A stretch of DNA of 64,000 bases from Planctomycetaceae bacterium (GCA_006969385.1 CP030884.1:2480001-2544000), one strand, 5' to 3'; numbered from the stretch's first letter, positions 33,233 through 43,003 are shown. Numbers and translations are program-made. Notes: generated from the sequence alone by a model not told the origin.

Positions 33233-35542
33233 ATGATGGGCCTGTTGCTGCAAGACGCGGCAGTTTCGACGTCGGTGGTGGCCAACAACTTCGATCCGCA
33301 GGGACGCGTGATTCGTGCCGTCGAATTTGAAGGGCTCAAATCGCTCGACGCCGGTGCGATGCGCACCACGGCGGGTATCGAGCCCGGCATGACGTGGGAA
33401 CGCAATGAGATTTCTGCAGCCTGCAGGCGACTCGCGGAAACGCAAAAGTTTGACGGCGTACCTTTTGCCGAGCCACGCCTCAACAACGATGGCGACCTGA
33501 TATTAACTTTTGTCGTCGATGAACGGCCCTTCGTCGCGACGATCGATTTCGTCGGTAATTCGCAATTCGACGACGGCGACCTGCTCAACGAAATTCCTAT
33601 CGGCGTGGGTTCCACCATCAGCGAGTTCTTACTGCGCCAATCCATCGATACGATTCAGATGAAATATCGCGAGGCGGGCTACGGTTTCGTCGCCGTCTCG
33701 GTGGATCAGGAAGCACTCGATAGCGAACAGCGCGTGCTGTTCCGCATTTCAGAAGGGCCGCGCGTCAAAGTCGATGAGATCGTGTTCGAAGGTAACGATA
33801 GCTTTGATGACAAGAAGCTGGCCGGCCTCATCGAAACCAAAACCGCGATTTGGTTGCTACGCACGGGCGCGTTTGACGATGATACGGCCCAGCGTGACGC
33901 AGCCGCCTTAAAGGCCTTTTACGTCGAACGCGGCTATCTAAATGCGCAGGTGGGCTACCGTGCCGATCCGCGTGACGATGACTCATCCGAGTTGATCGTG
34001 AGATTTCAAATCGACGAAGGCTTGCGCCATGCCGTGCAGTCGATCTCCTACGAAGGCAATACCGAACTATCGAACGAAGATATTCAGGCGTTAATGAACA
34101 CCGCGACCGGGGATTTCCTCGACGCCGAGATTCTGCGCCAGGATCGCGAGCGCGTTCTGCAGGAATACGGCCGCCGAGGCTTTCTTTACGCCGAAGTGAC
34201 TACGGCGCAGGTCTTTGCGGAAGAGCCCGGCTTCATTCACCTCACGGTGAAACTCGACGAGGGCGAGCCGTACGAAGTTGGCCGCGTGGTAATTCGCGGC
34301 AATCGCGAAACGAAAGATCGCGTCATTCGGCGTGCATTGCAGCTATACCCGGAACAGATTTACGACACCGAAGCGGCCAAGCGCAGCGAACAACGCCTCG
34401 TTGAAACGCGCCTGTTTACCGACGCCAAGATCGCACCACAGGGCGATACGCCGGGCGTGCGCGATGCGTTGGTGACGGTCGAAGAAGCCGATACCACGCG
34501 CATTCTGTTCGGCGTTGGCGTCACGACGAACAGCGGCGTGGTCGGCACGCTGTCGATTGAAAATCAAAACTTTGACATCTTCGATACGCCGCGCACGGCG
34601 AAAGAATTTTTCAAAGGTCGATCCTTCCGCGGAGCGGGGCAGACGCTGCGCTTGCGGCTCGAACCCGGTACCGAATTCACGCGCGGTCGCATCGAGTTTC
34701 GCGAACCGTATCTTTTCGATAAGCCCATCGGTTTCGGCGTTGCCCTGTACGGTTTCGAGCGCGGTCGCCCGGAATGGGACGAGCAGCGCATCGGCTTTAA
34801 CGTAAGCTTCGATAAACGACTCGAGGAAGGGCCGTTTGCGGGTTGGTCGGGCGAAGTGGCGTTCCGCTTTGAGAATGTCGAAATTGGCGACGTAAATCTC
34901 TTTTCAGCGCCGGATATTCAGGACGTGGATGGCAACAACTTCCTAACGTCGGTGAAGGCAACGATTCTACGCGACCGCACGGATAGTCGTTGGCTGCCTT
35001 CGACCGGCGATCGTCTTAAGGTCTCGGGCGAGCAAGCGGGCGTGTTCGGTGGCGATGCGACATTCACCCGTGTGATCGGGCAGTACGACAAGTATTTCAC
35101 GATGAAGTCGGACAGCTTCGGGCGTAAACACATCCTGCAATTGGGTGGCACCATCGGAAATATCTTTGGCGACGCGCCGGTGTACGAGCGTTTCTTTGCC
35201 GGTGGTATCGGCTCGATCCGCGGCTTTCAGTTCCGCGGCGTCTCACCGCGGGCGGGTATCAGCAACGACCGAGTTGGTGGCGACTTTATGTTGCTGACGA
35301 ATGCGCAATACTCGTTTCCGCTCGTCGGCAACGATGTGCGCGGCGTTGCATTCTTAGATATGGGTACGGTCGAAGAAGACTTCGGCATTACCGACTGGCG
35401 GGCAGCCGTCGGTTTGGGCGCGCGCGTTTACGTTAAATATTTCGGGCCGATTCCGTTGGCGTTTGACTTCGGTATTCCGATCTCGTCGAACGACGATGAT
35501 GACGAGCAAGTATTCAGCTTTACTTTTGGCGCGACGTTCTAG
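33233..35542 (+). CDS. bamA: Outer-membrane assembly factor BamA (Omp85), N-terminus uncertain
   Basis: 769 residues from ATG 33233. Five POTRA-like repeats (33-480; for example VIRAVEFEGLKSLDAGAM, VDEIVFEGNDSFDDKKLAGL, AVQSISYEGNTELSNEDIQA, VGRVVIRGNRETKDRVI) precede a 16-strand Omp85 barrel with the loop-6 signature RGFQFRG and a terminal Phe (FTFGATF). It inserts beta-barrel proteins into the outer membrane. A good signal-anchor (LLSIIGLVAACGFGSMMGLLL) starts upstream of this ATG, in frame back to a stop at 33119 but without an ATG/GTG/TTG. ATG 33118 in the +0 alternative frame would supply a basic start if one G of the run near 33155 were absent. Confidence 0.9.
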   Translation: MMGLLLQDAAVSTSVVANNFDPQGRVIRAVEFEGLKSLDAGAMRTTAGIEPGMTWERNEISAACRRLAETQKFDGVPFAEPRLNNDGDLILTFVVDERPFVATIDFVGNSQFDDGDLLNEIPIGVGSTISEFLLRQSIDTIQMKYREAGYGFVAVSVDQEALDSEQRVLFRISEGPRVKVDEIVFEGNDSFDDKKLAGLIETKTAIWLLRTGAFDDDTAQRDAAALKAFYVERGYLNAQVGYRADPRDDDSSELIVRFQIDEGLRHAVQSISYEGNTELSNEDIQALMNTATGDFLDAEILRQDRERVLQEYGRRGFLYAEVTTAQVFAEEPGFIHLTVKLDEGEPYEVGRVVIRGNRETKDRVIRRALQLYPEQIYDTEAAKRSEQRLVETRLFTDAKIAPQGDTPGVRDALVTVEEADTTRILFGVGVTTNSGVVGTLSIENQNFDIFDTPRTAKEFFKGRSFRGAGQTLRLRLEPGTEFTRGRIEFREPYLFDKPIGFGVALYGFERGRPEWDEQRIGFNVSFDKRLEEGPFAGWSGEVAFRFENVEIGDVNLFSAPDIQDVDGNNFLTSVKATILRDRTDSRWLPSTGDRLKVSGEQAGVFGGDATFTRVIGQYDKYFTMKSDSFGRKHILQLGGTIGNIFGDAPVYERFFAGGIGSIRGFQFRGVSPRAGISNDRVGGDFMLLTNAQYSFPLVGNDVRGVAFLDMGTVEEDFGITDWRAAVGLGARVYVKYFGPIPLAFDFGIPISSNDDDDEQVFSFTFGATF

Positions 35543-35614
35543 TCATGTTGCTGGTGGCGTGAAAGTCTCAGCGCGATATTCAAGCTTCGTCGTCAACGAA
35601 TTAGTCGCATCGAT

Positions 35615-36625
35615 TTACGACCCGATCCGCATATTCGTTTCAGGTTCGTCATCATCATCGCCCGCAACCGGATCGTCTTCGAACGTTTCCGTCAGATCGA
35701 TGCCGGTATCCGTGCTTTCGGCAATGGGGTGCACGGGTTTGCCAGTGATTCGGCGCACGATCGCCATGTACGGGCCCGACAGCGCATAAATCGCCGCGAC
35801 GACGGCCAGCGTTACTTCAAACGCGACGACCAAACCGATCAACACCATCACAAATGTGGCGACGATTTGCCAGAGCGGTCGCCGCCCGCGCAGCAGCGCG
35901 TTGACCATGTGCGGATACTGAATGCGGCTCACCATCAAGAGGCCCAGCCCGGCGGCAAACGGCGGCATCAATCGTTCGAGCACTTCGATCACAGTGGGGT
36001 GGGCAAAGTCTTGCAGCAATTCCTGATGCAAAATCACCGCTCCCATTACGGCGCCGGCCGCGCCCGGCGACGGCAAGCCGCCGAAGACCATGTGCGACGA
36101 TTCGTCCTCTTCGTTTTCGACGTTAAAGCGCGCCAGCCGCAGCGCCGCACAACAGACGTACATCGCCGCCATCACCCATTCCGCGCGCCACCAGGCGCGC
36201 TCGGCACGCGTCAGGTCGGCCATTTCGCTGAAGATTGCGGGCTGTGCCAACGCCAACACCAAGCAGGCCGGTGCCACACCGAAGCTGACGATGTCGGCCA
36301 GTGAATCGAGCTGCGCCCCAAACTCGGTGGTCTTGCGCGCCAATCGTGCTAAGCGACCGTCGAGGGCGTCGAAAATCATCCCTAATACGAGCAGGTAGGC
36401 GGCGGCGGATAAAAAGCTGGGCAGCTTAAAGATGAGCCGCGCCGACTGCGCCGCCGCTTCTCCGTCGCGGCCCGCCGCTTGCATGCTGAGCATGCACAAA
36501 TAAATCGCGCCGACACCGCAGGCGAGATTGCCCAACGTTGCCAACGACGGCAACACGCCAACGGTTTTCAATACCCGTTCGCGGTTGCGCTGCTGCAACT
36601 CCGATGGCGAGAATCGATCGGGCAT
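35615..36625 (-). CDS. pssA: CDP-diacylglycerol-serine O-phosphatidyltransferase
   Basis: 336 residues from ATG 36625. The CDP-alcohol phosphotransferase signature is complete: FDALDGRLARLARKTTEFG then LDSLADIVSFG, giving the D..DG..AR........G...D...D arrangement. Eight or so hydrophobic segments surround it, and an acidic tail of about 40 residues ends the protein. Pss makes phosphatidylserine, precursor of phosphatidylethanolamine, in the inner membrane. The ATG overlaps the stop of the upstream esterase-like gene (TAATG), so they are coupled. The much longer upstream frame (to 37093) lies over that gene and is rejected. Confidence 0.9.
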   Translation of the reverse strand: MPDRFSPSELQQRNRERVLKTVGVLPSLATLGNLACGVGAIYLCMLSMQAAGRDGEAAAQSARLIFKLPSFLSAAAYLLVLGMIFDALDGRLARLARKTTEFGAQLDSLADIVSFGVAPACLVLALAQPAIFSEMADLTRAERAWWRAEWVMAAMYVCCAALRLARFNVENEEDESSHMVFGGLPSPGAAGAVMGAVILHQELLQDFAHPTVIEVLERLMPPFAAGLGLLMVSRIQYPHMVNALLRGRRPLWQIVATFVMVLIGLVVAFEVTLAVVAAIYALSGPYMAIVRRITGKPVHPIAESTDTGIDLTETFEDDPVAGDDDDEPETNMRIGS

Positions 36626-37665
36626 TACGAGCCACCTTTCGCAGTCGGAGCGGCGACATCGATTCCGCCCGTGCCGAACACGCGTAGCGTCGTATTGCGC
36701 GCGTATGCCTTGCCGCCTTGCAGTGCCACGTTGACGGTGACCACGTATTCTCCGGGTGCGGGATATAGATGTTGCCCGGTGGCGTCGTAAGACGTTTGGC
36801 CGTCGCCGAAAAACCACTTTTGCTTTTCGGCCGGCGGCACCGCGTCTAGGTGATAATGAATCAAGCGCGGATTGCTCAGGTCGGGAGCGCGCATCGTGAT
36901 GCGAATCCAAGGCCGTTCTTTGATGACTTCCGCAAAGAACTTCCATGTTTGGTCGGGGTCGATGCGTCGGTGACCGCCGGGCAGTTCCTGTCGTTGCACG
37001 AACATGTTGCGTTGCTGCAGCCATTCGATCATCTCGATCGATTGATCGCGCAAGAAGTCGGACGCGCCGTAGGCGACTTTGGTGACCTGCCAAGGGTTTA
37101 ACTCGTCTTCGGAAAACGGCAGAAACTCGGCATCAAACGTGCCCTGTCGAACAAACATGGCGCGAAACACATCGGGGTTGTGCAGGCCGGTGTATAACAA
37201 CGGATAAGCACCTGCCGACCAGCCGGTCAGAAACACCTGCGATTCCTCGATCCGGTAGCGCCGTTTGATCTCTTCGACGATGCCCAGAATGGCGGCTTCG
37301 TCTTTCTTTTGCAGGGCGATTTGCTTGTCGGGGGGCGGCGGGAAATCACCGCGAGAAGCGACGAGTTCCGGTGCGGCGACGATGATGTGGTTGTACTCGG
37401 CGAAATGAGCCCACTCGCGGATTTGGGCGTAAGCCTTGTCATAAGGCCGGGTGCCGTGACAGGCGATGACCAACGGCCAACTGCGTTTCTTGGTGTAGGT
37501 GCTTGGGACGTAAAGGTAGTAGTCGCGATCCGAGTCTTTCTCGGTGCGTTCCATGATGCTGGCTTGCTCGGGCAATTGCTCGGTCGTGAGGCAGCCGGCG
37601 GCCATGACCGGAATCAGCAGGGTGAATGCGACGAAGTGGATGGGTAACGGTTGGGGATGGGTCAT
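36625..37665 (-). CDS. Lipoprotein alpha/beta-hydrolase (esterase/PHB depolymerase-like) with C-terminal PKD-like domain
   Basis: 346 residues from ATG 37665 (ATG 37689 possible). Signal and lipobox PVMAAGC; mature domain with YYLYVPSTYTKKRSWPLVIA, the oxyanion HG and nucleophile elbow GWSAG, as in feruloyl-esterase or polyhydroxyalkanoate depolymerase-like hydrolases. A final His is seen in LPGGHRRID. The last about 90 residues (WFFGDGQTSYDATGQHLYPA, PGEYVVTVNV) form a PKD-like beta domain. Probably a cell-surface or periplasmic esterase; substrate unknown. Coupled to pssA. Confidence 0.78.
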   Translation of the reverse strand: MTHPQPLPIHFVAFTLLIPVMAAGCLTTEQLPEQASIMERTEKDSDRDYYLYVPSTYTKKRSWPLVIACHGTRPYDKAYAQIREWAHFAEYNHIIVAAPELVASRGDFPPPPDKQIALQKKDEAAILGIVEEIKRRYRIEESQVFLTGWSAGAYPLLYTGLHNPDVFRAMFVRQGTFDAEFLPFSEDELNPWQVTKVAYGASDFLRDQSIEMIEWLQQRNMFVQRQELPGGHRRIDPDQTWKFFAEVIKERPWIRITMRAPDLSNPRLIHYHLDAVPPAEKQKWFFGDGQTSYDATGQHLYPAPGEYVVTVNVALQGGKAYARNTTLRVFGTGGIDVAAPTAKGGS

Positions 37666-37840
37666 GATTATTCGTTTGAGGCTCGTCATCGGTACGGGCG
37701 GCCCGATCGATCCGCCGATTCGGCAAGCTTCCACATTGCGACGGGCCTGTACCCATCATATACTTTTTCTTAATATCCCACCGAAACGCGATTGCGTCTT
37801 CCACGGCTACGATTAGAAAGATCTCGAAAAGGGGGCCCTT

Positions 37841-38251
37841 ATGCCGGCCAATTTAGAAGGTTGTCATATTCTGGTAATCGATGACGACCCGGATATTGTC
37901 TCCAGTGTGCGATTTTCGTTCGAGCACAACGGCGCCAAGGTACAGTCGGCCAATGACGGCGCAAAAGGGCTGGAAGCGGCCCGCCGGCTCCAGCCCGATC
38001 TGATCATTCTTGACATGATGATGCCGCGTAAGAGCGGTTTCGTGCTGATCGAGGCCCTCAAGCCAGAGCCGCGTCCCGGCGAAAAGCCCTTCATGATCAT
38101 GATCACGGCCAACGAAGGAAAACGCCACGAGGCCTACGCCCGGCATCTCGGTGTGGATGAATATGTCTCCAAGCCGTTTGCGACCGAGAAGCTGATCGAA
38201 GTGGCCGCCCGGCTGTTTGAGCGTGAATATCGCGATCCGGACAGAACGTAA
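37841..38251 (+). CDS. Stand-alone response regulator receiver (CheY-like)
   Basis: 136 residues, one receiver domain: acidic pocket VIDDDPD near residue 12-18, the phosphoacceptor Asp in IILDMMMP, the conserved Thr/Ser position in MIMITANEG and the Lys in VSKPF. No output domain follows. It would shuttle phosphate in a phosphorelay or bind a motor or enzyme. No histidine kinase is adjacent. Ribosome-binding site GGGGG lies 6 nt upstream of ATG 37841. Confidence 0.92.
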   Translation: MPANLEGCHILVIDDDPDIVSSVRFSFEHNGAKVQSANDGAKGLEAARRLQPDLIILDMMMPRKSGFVLIEALKPEPRPGEKPFMIMITANEGKRHEAYARHLGVDEYVSKPFATEKLIEVAARLFEREYRDPDRT

Positions 38252-38482
38252 GTATTTATTTAGAAATAGTTTAGAGCGGAATCGGGTCGCTGCGGCGTTT
38301 TGAAGCAAAGGGCGGCGTTTGGCGATCGACGATTCGCCGTCTCGCTTGTCAGTTTTTGGATTCTCAAGTATCTTTTCGGCAGTCCTGCGGGGTTCAACGC
38401 CAAAAACGCCCTGCGGAAATTGCGATTTGTAACCCGGTCGAGTTGGTTAATAGGTTGTTGTTAGGCAGGAGTCGGTTGTCGA
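38252..38482. other. Intergenic region upstream of rpsO
   Basis: 231 bp, presumably containing the rpsO promoter and leader. No clear promoter boxes or S15-binding fold could be established by eye. Confidence 0.4.
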
Positions 38483-38752
38483 ATGTCGTTGACGGTGGAA
38501 CAGAAAAAAGAATTGGTCGATAAGTTTGGTCGCCATCAGGGCGATACCGGGTCGCCTGAGGTTCAAATCGCGCTGCTGACCACGCGCATCGGTCAGCTTA
38601 CCGAGCATCTCAAGGACAATAAGAAGGACCACGCTTCGCGGCGCGGCCTACTGAAGATGGTCGGTCAACGCTCGAGTTTGTTGAAGTATCTCACCAAGCT
38701 GGATGTAAAGCGTTACCAAGCCGTGATCGAAAGCCTCGGCCTACGTAAGTAG
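38483..38752 (+). CDS. rpsO: 30S ribosomal protein S15
   Basis: 89 residues, standard length. Contains the S15 signature region [36 protein letters not shown] and the LKYLTKLD end. S15 binds 16S rRNA helices 20-22 early in 30S assembly and often represses its own translation. Ribosome-binding site CAGGAG. It precedes pnp by about 270 bp, the classical rpsO-pnp pairing. Confidence 0.97.
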   Translation: MSLTVEQKKELVDKFGRHQGDTGSPEVQIALLTTRIGQLTEHLKDNKKDHASRRGLLKMVGQRSSLLKYLTKLDVKRYQAVIESLGLRK

Positions 38753-39023
38753 AGGCCGGTCGGTTTTTTATCGCGCATCTCTGTTCACCCCGCACCCACA
38801 GTCTCATGCTGCGGTCGCGCCCGGCGTCATTCGGACGGGGTCTATTCGTTGTTACACCCACCTTTGAAGTTTCTTACGCGCTATCGGCTCAACTGGGGGC
38901 CGCTCGCGCTTAGCGCCCATCGTGCAATCAACGCACGCCATGACGGGCGCAACACATAGCAATCGAACATTGTCGGAAAAAACGGAAAAAACAGTCAGCA
39001 TTCAAGTTGGAGATGACGGAATC

Positions 39024-41273
39024 ATGTCGGCTCATCATGTAGTTGAAAAAGAAATTGGCGGTCGCATGTTGCGGCTGGAAACGGGCAAGCTTGCCAAACA
39101 AGCGGCGGGGGCCGTTTTGGTCACCTACGGCGAAACCATCGTGCTATCGACGGTGGTTACTGCCGACCCGCGACCGGGAATCGATTTCTTCCCGCTCTCA
39201 GTCGATTATCGTGAAAAGATGTATGCCGCCGGAAAGTTTCCCGGCGGCTTTTTCAAGCGCGAGGCGCGACCCAGCACCAAAGAAATCCTCACCATGCGCC
39301 TGACGGATCGCCCGATCCGACCGTTGTTCCCCGACGGTTATAAGAATGAGGTGCAAATCCAGAACCAAGTGCTGTCGTCCGACCAGGAAAACGACGGCGA
39401 TATTCTGTCGATGATCGGCGCCTCGGCGGCGCTGGCCGTCAGCCCGATTCCATTCCTCGGCCCCACGGGTTCGGTACGCGTCGGTCGCGTCGATGACGAG
39501 TTCGTGCTCAATCCCACGATGAGCGAGCGGGCGCAAAGCGACATCGAAGTGGTCGTGGCCGGCCACGGCGAAGCGGTCAACATGATCGAAGCCTCGGCGT
39601 TGGAAGTATCCGAAGAAGACATGGCCGACGCGATTGCTTTCGCCTTCGAAGGCGTTAAGGAAATCGTCGCGCTCATCAACCAGTTGGTGAAGAAGGTAAA
39701 GCCCGAGAAGGTTACCTTCGAATCGGGCAAAGACCCGACGCTGCCCAAGCGCGTCAAAGAACTGTGCGACAAGTACGACCTCAAGTCGGCCCGCTATCAA
39801 AAAGATAAGCAGACGCGCAAAGAAGCCGTCAAAGCCGTCGAAGACAAGGTTATCGCCGAACTGCTGCCCGAAGATGCGGAAGAAGACGCCCCTTGGACGC
39901 GCGGCGAAGTGTGGGAAGAAGTCCACAAGCTCGAAGAGTATTACTATCACCAGATGGTGATGGAGACCGAAGAACGCCCTGACGGTCGCGGCTTGGCGGA
40001 CATCCGCGACATTGATATCGAAGTTGGCGTTCTACCCCGCGCTCACGGCTCGGCCTTGTTCACCCGCGGTCAAACGCAGGCCTTGGTCGTCACCACGCTC
40101 GGCACCAAACGCGACGAGCAACTCATCGACGATATGCTGGAAGAATACAACAAGAAGTTCTTCCTGCACTACAACTTCCCGCCCTTTAGCGTTGGTGAAG
40201 CCCGCCGCATCGGTGCTGTCGGCCGTCGCGAAATCGGTCACGGTAATCTCGCCGAAACGGCGCTGCAGGCCGTTATCCCGATGCCCGAAAAGTTCCCTTA
40301 CACCATCCGCTTGGTCAGCGAAATTCTCGAATCCAACGGGTCGAGTTCGATGGCCAGCGTGTGTGGCGGTACTTTGGCATTGATGGACGCCGGTGTACCC
40401 ATTCTGCATCCGATTGCCGGTATCAGTATCGGTATGGTGCACGACGACAAGGGCAAGTATAAGCTCATCACCGATATCCTTGGTGAAGAAGATCACTTCG
40501 GCGATATGGACTTCAAGGTCGCCGGTTCGCAGGTCGGCATCACGGCCATCCAGCTCGACCTCAAGGCAAAAAGCATCACGCAGAAGCAAATTGTTGAGGC
40601 GCTCAAGCAGGGCAAAGAAGCCCGTATGGTGATCCTGAAGAAGATGCTCAAGGCGATTCGCGCGCCGCGCGCCGAAATCAGCGAATATGCACCTCGCATG
40701 CTTACGATCAAGGTCGATCCCGAAAAGATCGGCAAGATCATCGGCCCCGGCGGCAAGGGCATTCGACAGATCGAAGCCGACACCGGCGCGAAGGTCGACA
40801 TCGCCGAAGACGGCACCGTCAACATTTCGTGTCTCGACCTGGCCGGCGCGCAAGCCGCGTACGACATGGTCGAAGGCATTTCCGAAGGTGTGAAACTCGG
40901 TCGCGTGTACAAGGGCCGCGTCAGCTCGATCAAGGACTTCGGTGCCTTCATCGAAGTATCGCCCGGCCTCGATGGTCTTTGCCACATCAGCGAGCTTTCC
41001 GATGGCTACGTGCAGAAAGTTTCTGACATCTGCAAGGTCGGCGATGAGTTCGAGGTAAAGGTGATCAACATCGACGACACCGGCCGCATCAAGCTGTCGC
41101 GCAAGGCCTTGCTGGTCAGCGAAGCTAACGACGCTGAAGAAGATGCCGATGGCGAGGAAGAGATGAGTGACGAGCGCGAGCCGGTGGAAGTCGGCGAAGG
41201 CGGCGGTGACGATCGACCGAAGCGCAGCAAGTCGCGCCGTCGCGGACCGCGCAAGCCACGCCGCGAAGACTAA
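39024..41273 (+). CDS. pnp: Polyribonucleotide nucleotidyltransferase (PNPase)
   Basis: 749 residues from ATG 39024 (an upstream in-frame ATG at 38922 gives a longer, unconserved N-terminus). Two RNase PH domains (about 20-150 and 320-540) with FFPLSVDYREKMYAAGKFPG, LTDRPIRPLFP and the second-domain SGSSM-like SNGSSSMASVCGG, then KH (KIGKIIGPGGKGIRQI) and S1 (GRVSSIKDFGAFIEV) domains and an acidic-basic tail (GDDRPKRSKSRRRGPRKPR). Phosphorolytic 3'-5' exoribonuclease of mRNA decay. A terminator lies 200 bp downstream. The 270-bp leader after rpsO may contain the usual RNase III-type processing hairpins; not resolved. Confidence 0.95.
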   Translation: MSAHHVVEKEIGGRMLRLETGKLAKQAAGAVLVTYGETIVLSTVVTADPRPGIDFFPLSVDYREKMYAAGKFPGGFFKREARPSTKEILTMRLTDRPIRPLFPDGYKNEVQIQNQVLSSDQENDGDILSMIGASAALAVSPIPFLGPTGSVRVGRVDDEFVLNPTMSERAQSDIEVVVAGHGEAVNMIEASALEVSEEDMADAIAFAFEGVKEIVALINQLVKKVKPEKVTFESGKDPTLPKRVKELCDKYDLKSARYQKDKQTRKEAVKAVEDKVIAELLPEDAEEDAPWTRGEVWEEVHKLEEYYYHQMVMETEERPDGRGLADIRDIDIEVGVLPRAHGSALFTRGQTQALVVTTLGTKRDEQLIDDMLEEYNKKFFLHYNFPPFSVGEARRIGAVGRREIGHGNLAETALQAVIPMPEKFPYTIRLVSEILESNGSSSMASVCGGTLALMDAGVPILHPIAGISIGMVHDDKGKYKLITDILGEEDHFGDMDFKVAGSQVGITAIQLDLKAKSITQKQIVEALKQGKEARMVILKKMLKAIRAPRAEISEYAPRMLTIKVDPEKIGKIIGPGGKGIRQIEADTGAKVDIAEDGTVNISCLDLAGAQAAYDMVEGISEGVKLGRVYKGRVSSIKDFGAFIEVSPGLDGLCHISELSDGYVQKVSDICKVGDEFEVKVINIDDTGRIKLSRKALLVSEANDAEEDADGEEEMSDEREPVEVGEGGGDDRPKRSKSRRRGPRKPRRED

Positions 41274-41337
41274 TTCGTTGCTGCTCCACGCCGCAATCCG
41301 TGCAGTGCACGCGTTATATTCGTGCGCAAGCACGATC

Positions 41338-41369
41338 GGAGCCGCGCCCGTAAGGAAGCGGTAACGGTA
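41338..41369. repeat. Dispersed unit AGCCGCGCCCGTAAGGAAGCGG
   Basis: Closely matches 29769-29799 (AGCCGCGCCCGTGAGGAA then GCGGTCACGG) and, in reverse, 32728-32752. Here it ends GCGGTAACGG. Confidence 0.6.
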
Positions 41370-41473
41370 GACAAGGCGCGACACCGACTAAACGTCGAGT
41401 GACGGGTAACGACCACGGCCGAGGGGCCGTGAGTACGCCCGACACTGACAGTGATAAACAGCCAACCATATCA

Positions 41474-41507
41474 GCCGTCGTCGGTTCAACCCGACGACGG
41501 CTTTTTT
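41474..41507 (+). terminator. Rho-independent terminator after pnp
   Basis: An 11-bp perfect stem GCCGTCGTCGG with loop TTCAAC, followed by six T residues. Confidence 0.9.
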
Positions 41508-41533
41508 CGTACGCCGTGAGCGGCGTAACTGCT

Positions 41534-43003
41534 ATGATGTTCACCATCTTGGCAACGGTACCCAAAACACGATCGCTTTCCGACGCGGCGCAACGCAAAC
41601 GACGGTTGGGCCAGGTCTTCACGCCGCGCGACATTGCCGACTGGATGGTTCGCGCGGCATTGGAGGGCCAACCGAAGCGTTGGCTCGACCCATCTCTTGG
41701 CGGCGGTGTTTTCATCGACGCGTTGCGCGATGCAATCGTTGATTCGAATGATGATTACACGCCCATCGTTCATGCCTTTGAGATCGACGATCGACTCGAT
41801 ATCGAGCCGCGCAAGCAGTGGCCGCAGCTCGATGTTCGCTTAACGCGGCGAGACTTCGTGACCGCACGCCTGCAAACGCACTTCGAAGCCTGCGTTGCCA
41901 ATCCGCCGTACGTCCGGCATCACGAATTGGAATATCCGCCCGCGATTTGGCAGCAATTTGACGAGCAAATCGGTACGCGCATCAGCCGCAACACCAATCT
42001 CTATTGCCTGTTTATGCTGCGGATTTGGTCGTTACTCGCGCCGAATGGACGCGCCGTGATCATCACACCGCTCGAATGGCTCAATGCCGATTTCGGTCGT
42101 GCGATCAAGTCGTACCTTCTGAGAGAGAATGCGTTTGATTCGATATGGTTGTTCGACGATGCCTCAATTGTGTTCGGAGACGCGCTCACGACGGCCGGTA
42201 TAACGATCCTGCGTCGCGATAGAGCAGTGGATGAGCCGATTCGCGTTACAACTATTGCCGACTGCCAAGCGTTAACGCGCTCTAGCTCACCCGCGATTAA
42301 AGAGTTTAAACGCGGCGCTCTCGACCCCGATGAAAAATGGACGGCACTGCTGCGCGACAAAGACGAACGTCGCGATGCAATTGAATCAAATACCGCAAAG
42401 CTCGCAACCATCGCCGCTTGTTCGCGCGGTATCGCGACCGGCGCCAACGATTACTTCACGCTCACGGAGGAGCAGCGACGAGAACGCGAACTCGACACGC
42501 GCGATCTGACGCCGTGCGTGACACGGGCTAATGACCTAAAAGCGGGCGTTTTCGATCGCAAAAGATGGCAACAACTTTGCGCTACGGGTAAACGAGTTTG
42601 GTTGTTGACACCTCGGAAAACGTGTAATCAAAAACTGGTCGCGTATCTCGATACGGGGCGACAGCGCGGCATTGACCGTCGTCATTTGCCAAGCCATCGG
42701 CCTGTTTGGTATCGCCCCGAAAAAAGGCCGCCCGCGCCGATATTGATATCTGTCTTTTTTCGCGAGCGACCGCGCGTCGTTTGGAATAAGCTGGGCGCGT
42801 TGAACCTTACCGCATACCACGGGATTTATGGCAAGCTTGTCGGCGAAAACGACGCTCGGCTATTTGAGTTATACAAGTGGTTGGCATCTGATGCGGCGAC
42901 CGACGCCTTGCTGGCACAATCCCGCGTCTACGGCGGGGGCCTGCGCAAGCTTGAACCGCGCGATATCATGGCGGTGCAAATTCCGCGCAGGCTTGCGCGC
43001 TAG
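41534..43003 (+). CDS. N6-adenine DNA methyltransferase, Eco57I-like, orphan
   Basis: About 489 residues from ATG 41534 (41537 possible), placed just after the pnp terminator. Order of motifs is gamma class: GQVFTPRDIADWMV (motif X), WLDPSLGGGVFID (motif I, SAM), VHAFEIDD (II), CVANPPYVRHHELEYPP (IV, catalytic NPPY), then a C-terminal region of about 250 residues typical of a target-recognition domain (WYRPEKRPPAPIL). No restriction nuclease or specificity subunit is adjacent, so it is either an orphan methylase or the methylase part of a dispersed system. Function from family knowledge; target unknown. Confidence 0.82.
   Translation: MMFTILATVPKTRSLSDAAQRKRRLGQVFTPRDIADWMVRAALEGQPKRWLDPSLGGGVFIDALRDAIVDSNDDYTPIVHAFEIDDRLDIEPRKQWPQLDVRLTRRDFVTARLQTHFEACVANPPYVRHHELEYPPAIWQQFDEQIGTRISRNTNLYCLFMLRIWSLLAPNGRAVIITPLEWLNADFGRAIKSYLLRENAFDSIWLFDDASIVFGDALTTAGITILRRDRAVDEPIRVTTIADCQALTRSSSPAIKEFKRGALDPDEKWTALLRDKDERRDAIESNTAKLATIAACSRGIATGANDYFTLTEEQRRERELDTRDLTPCVTRANDLKAGVFDRKRWQQLCATGKRVWLLTPRKTCNQKLVAYLDTGRQRGIDRRHLPSHRPVWYRPEKRPPAPILISVFFRERPRVVWNKLGALNLTAYHGIYGKLVGENDARLFELYKWLASDAATDALLAQSRVYGGGLRKLEPRDIMAVQIPRRLAR

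Noticed and set aside
36626..37093. N-terminal extension of the pssA frame
   Set aside because: Overlaps the esterase-like gene in a different frame and reads as Arg-rich non-protein sequence.
40032..41384. 450-codon open frame antisense to pnp
   Set aside because: Antisense shadow of the PNPase gene.
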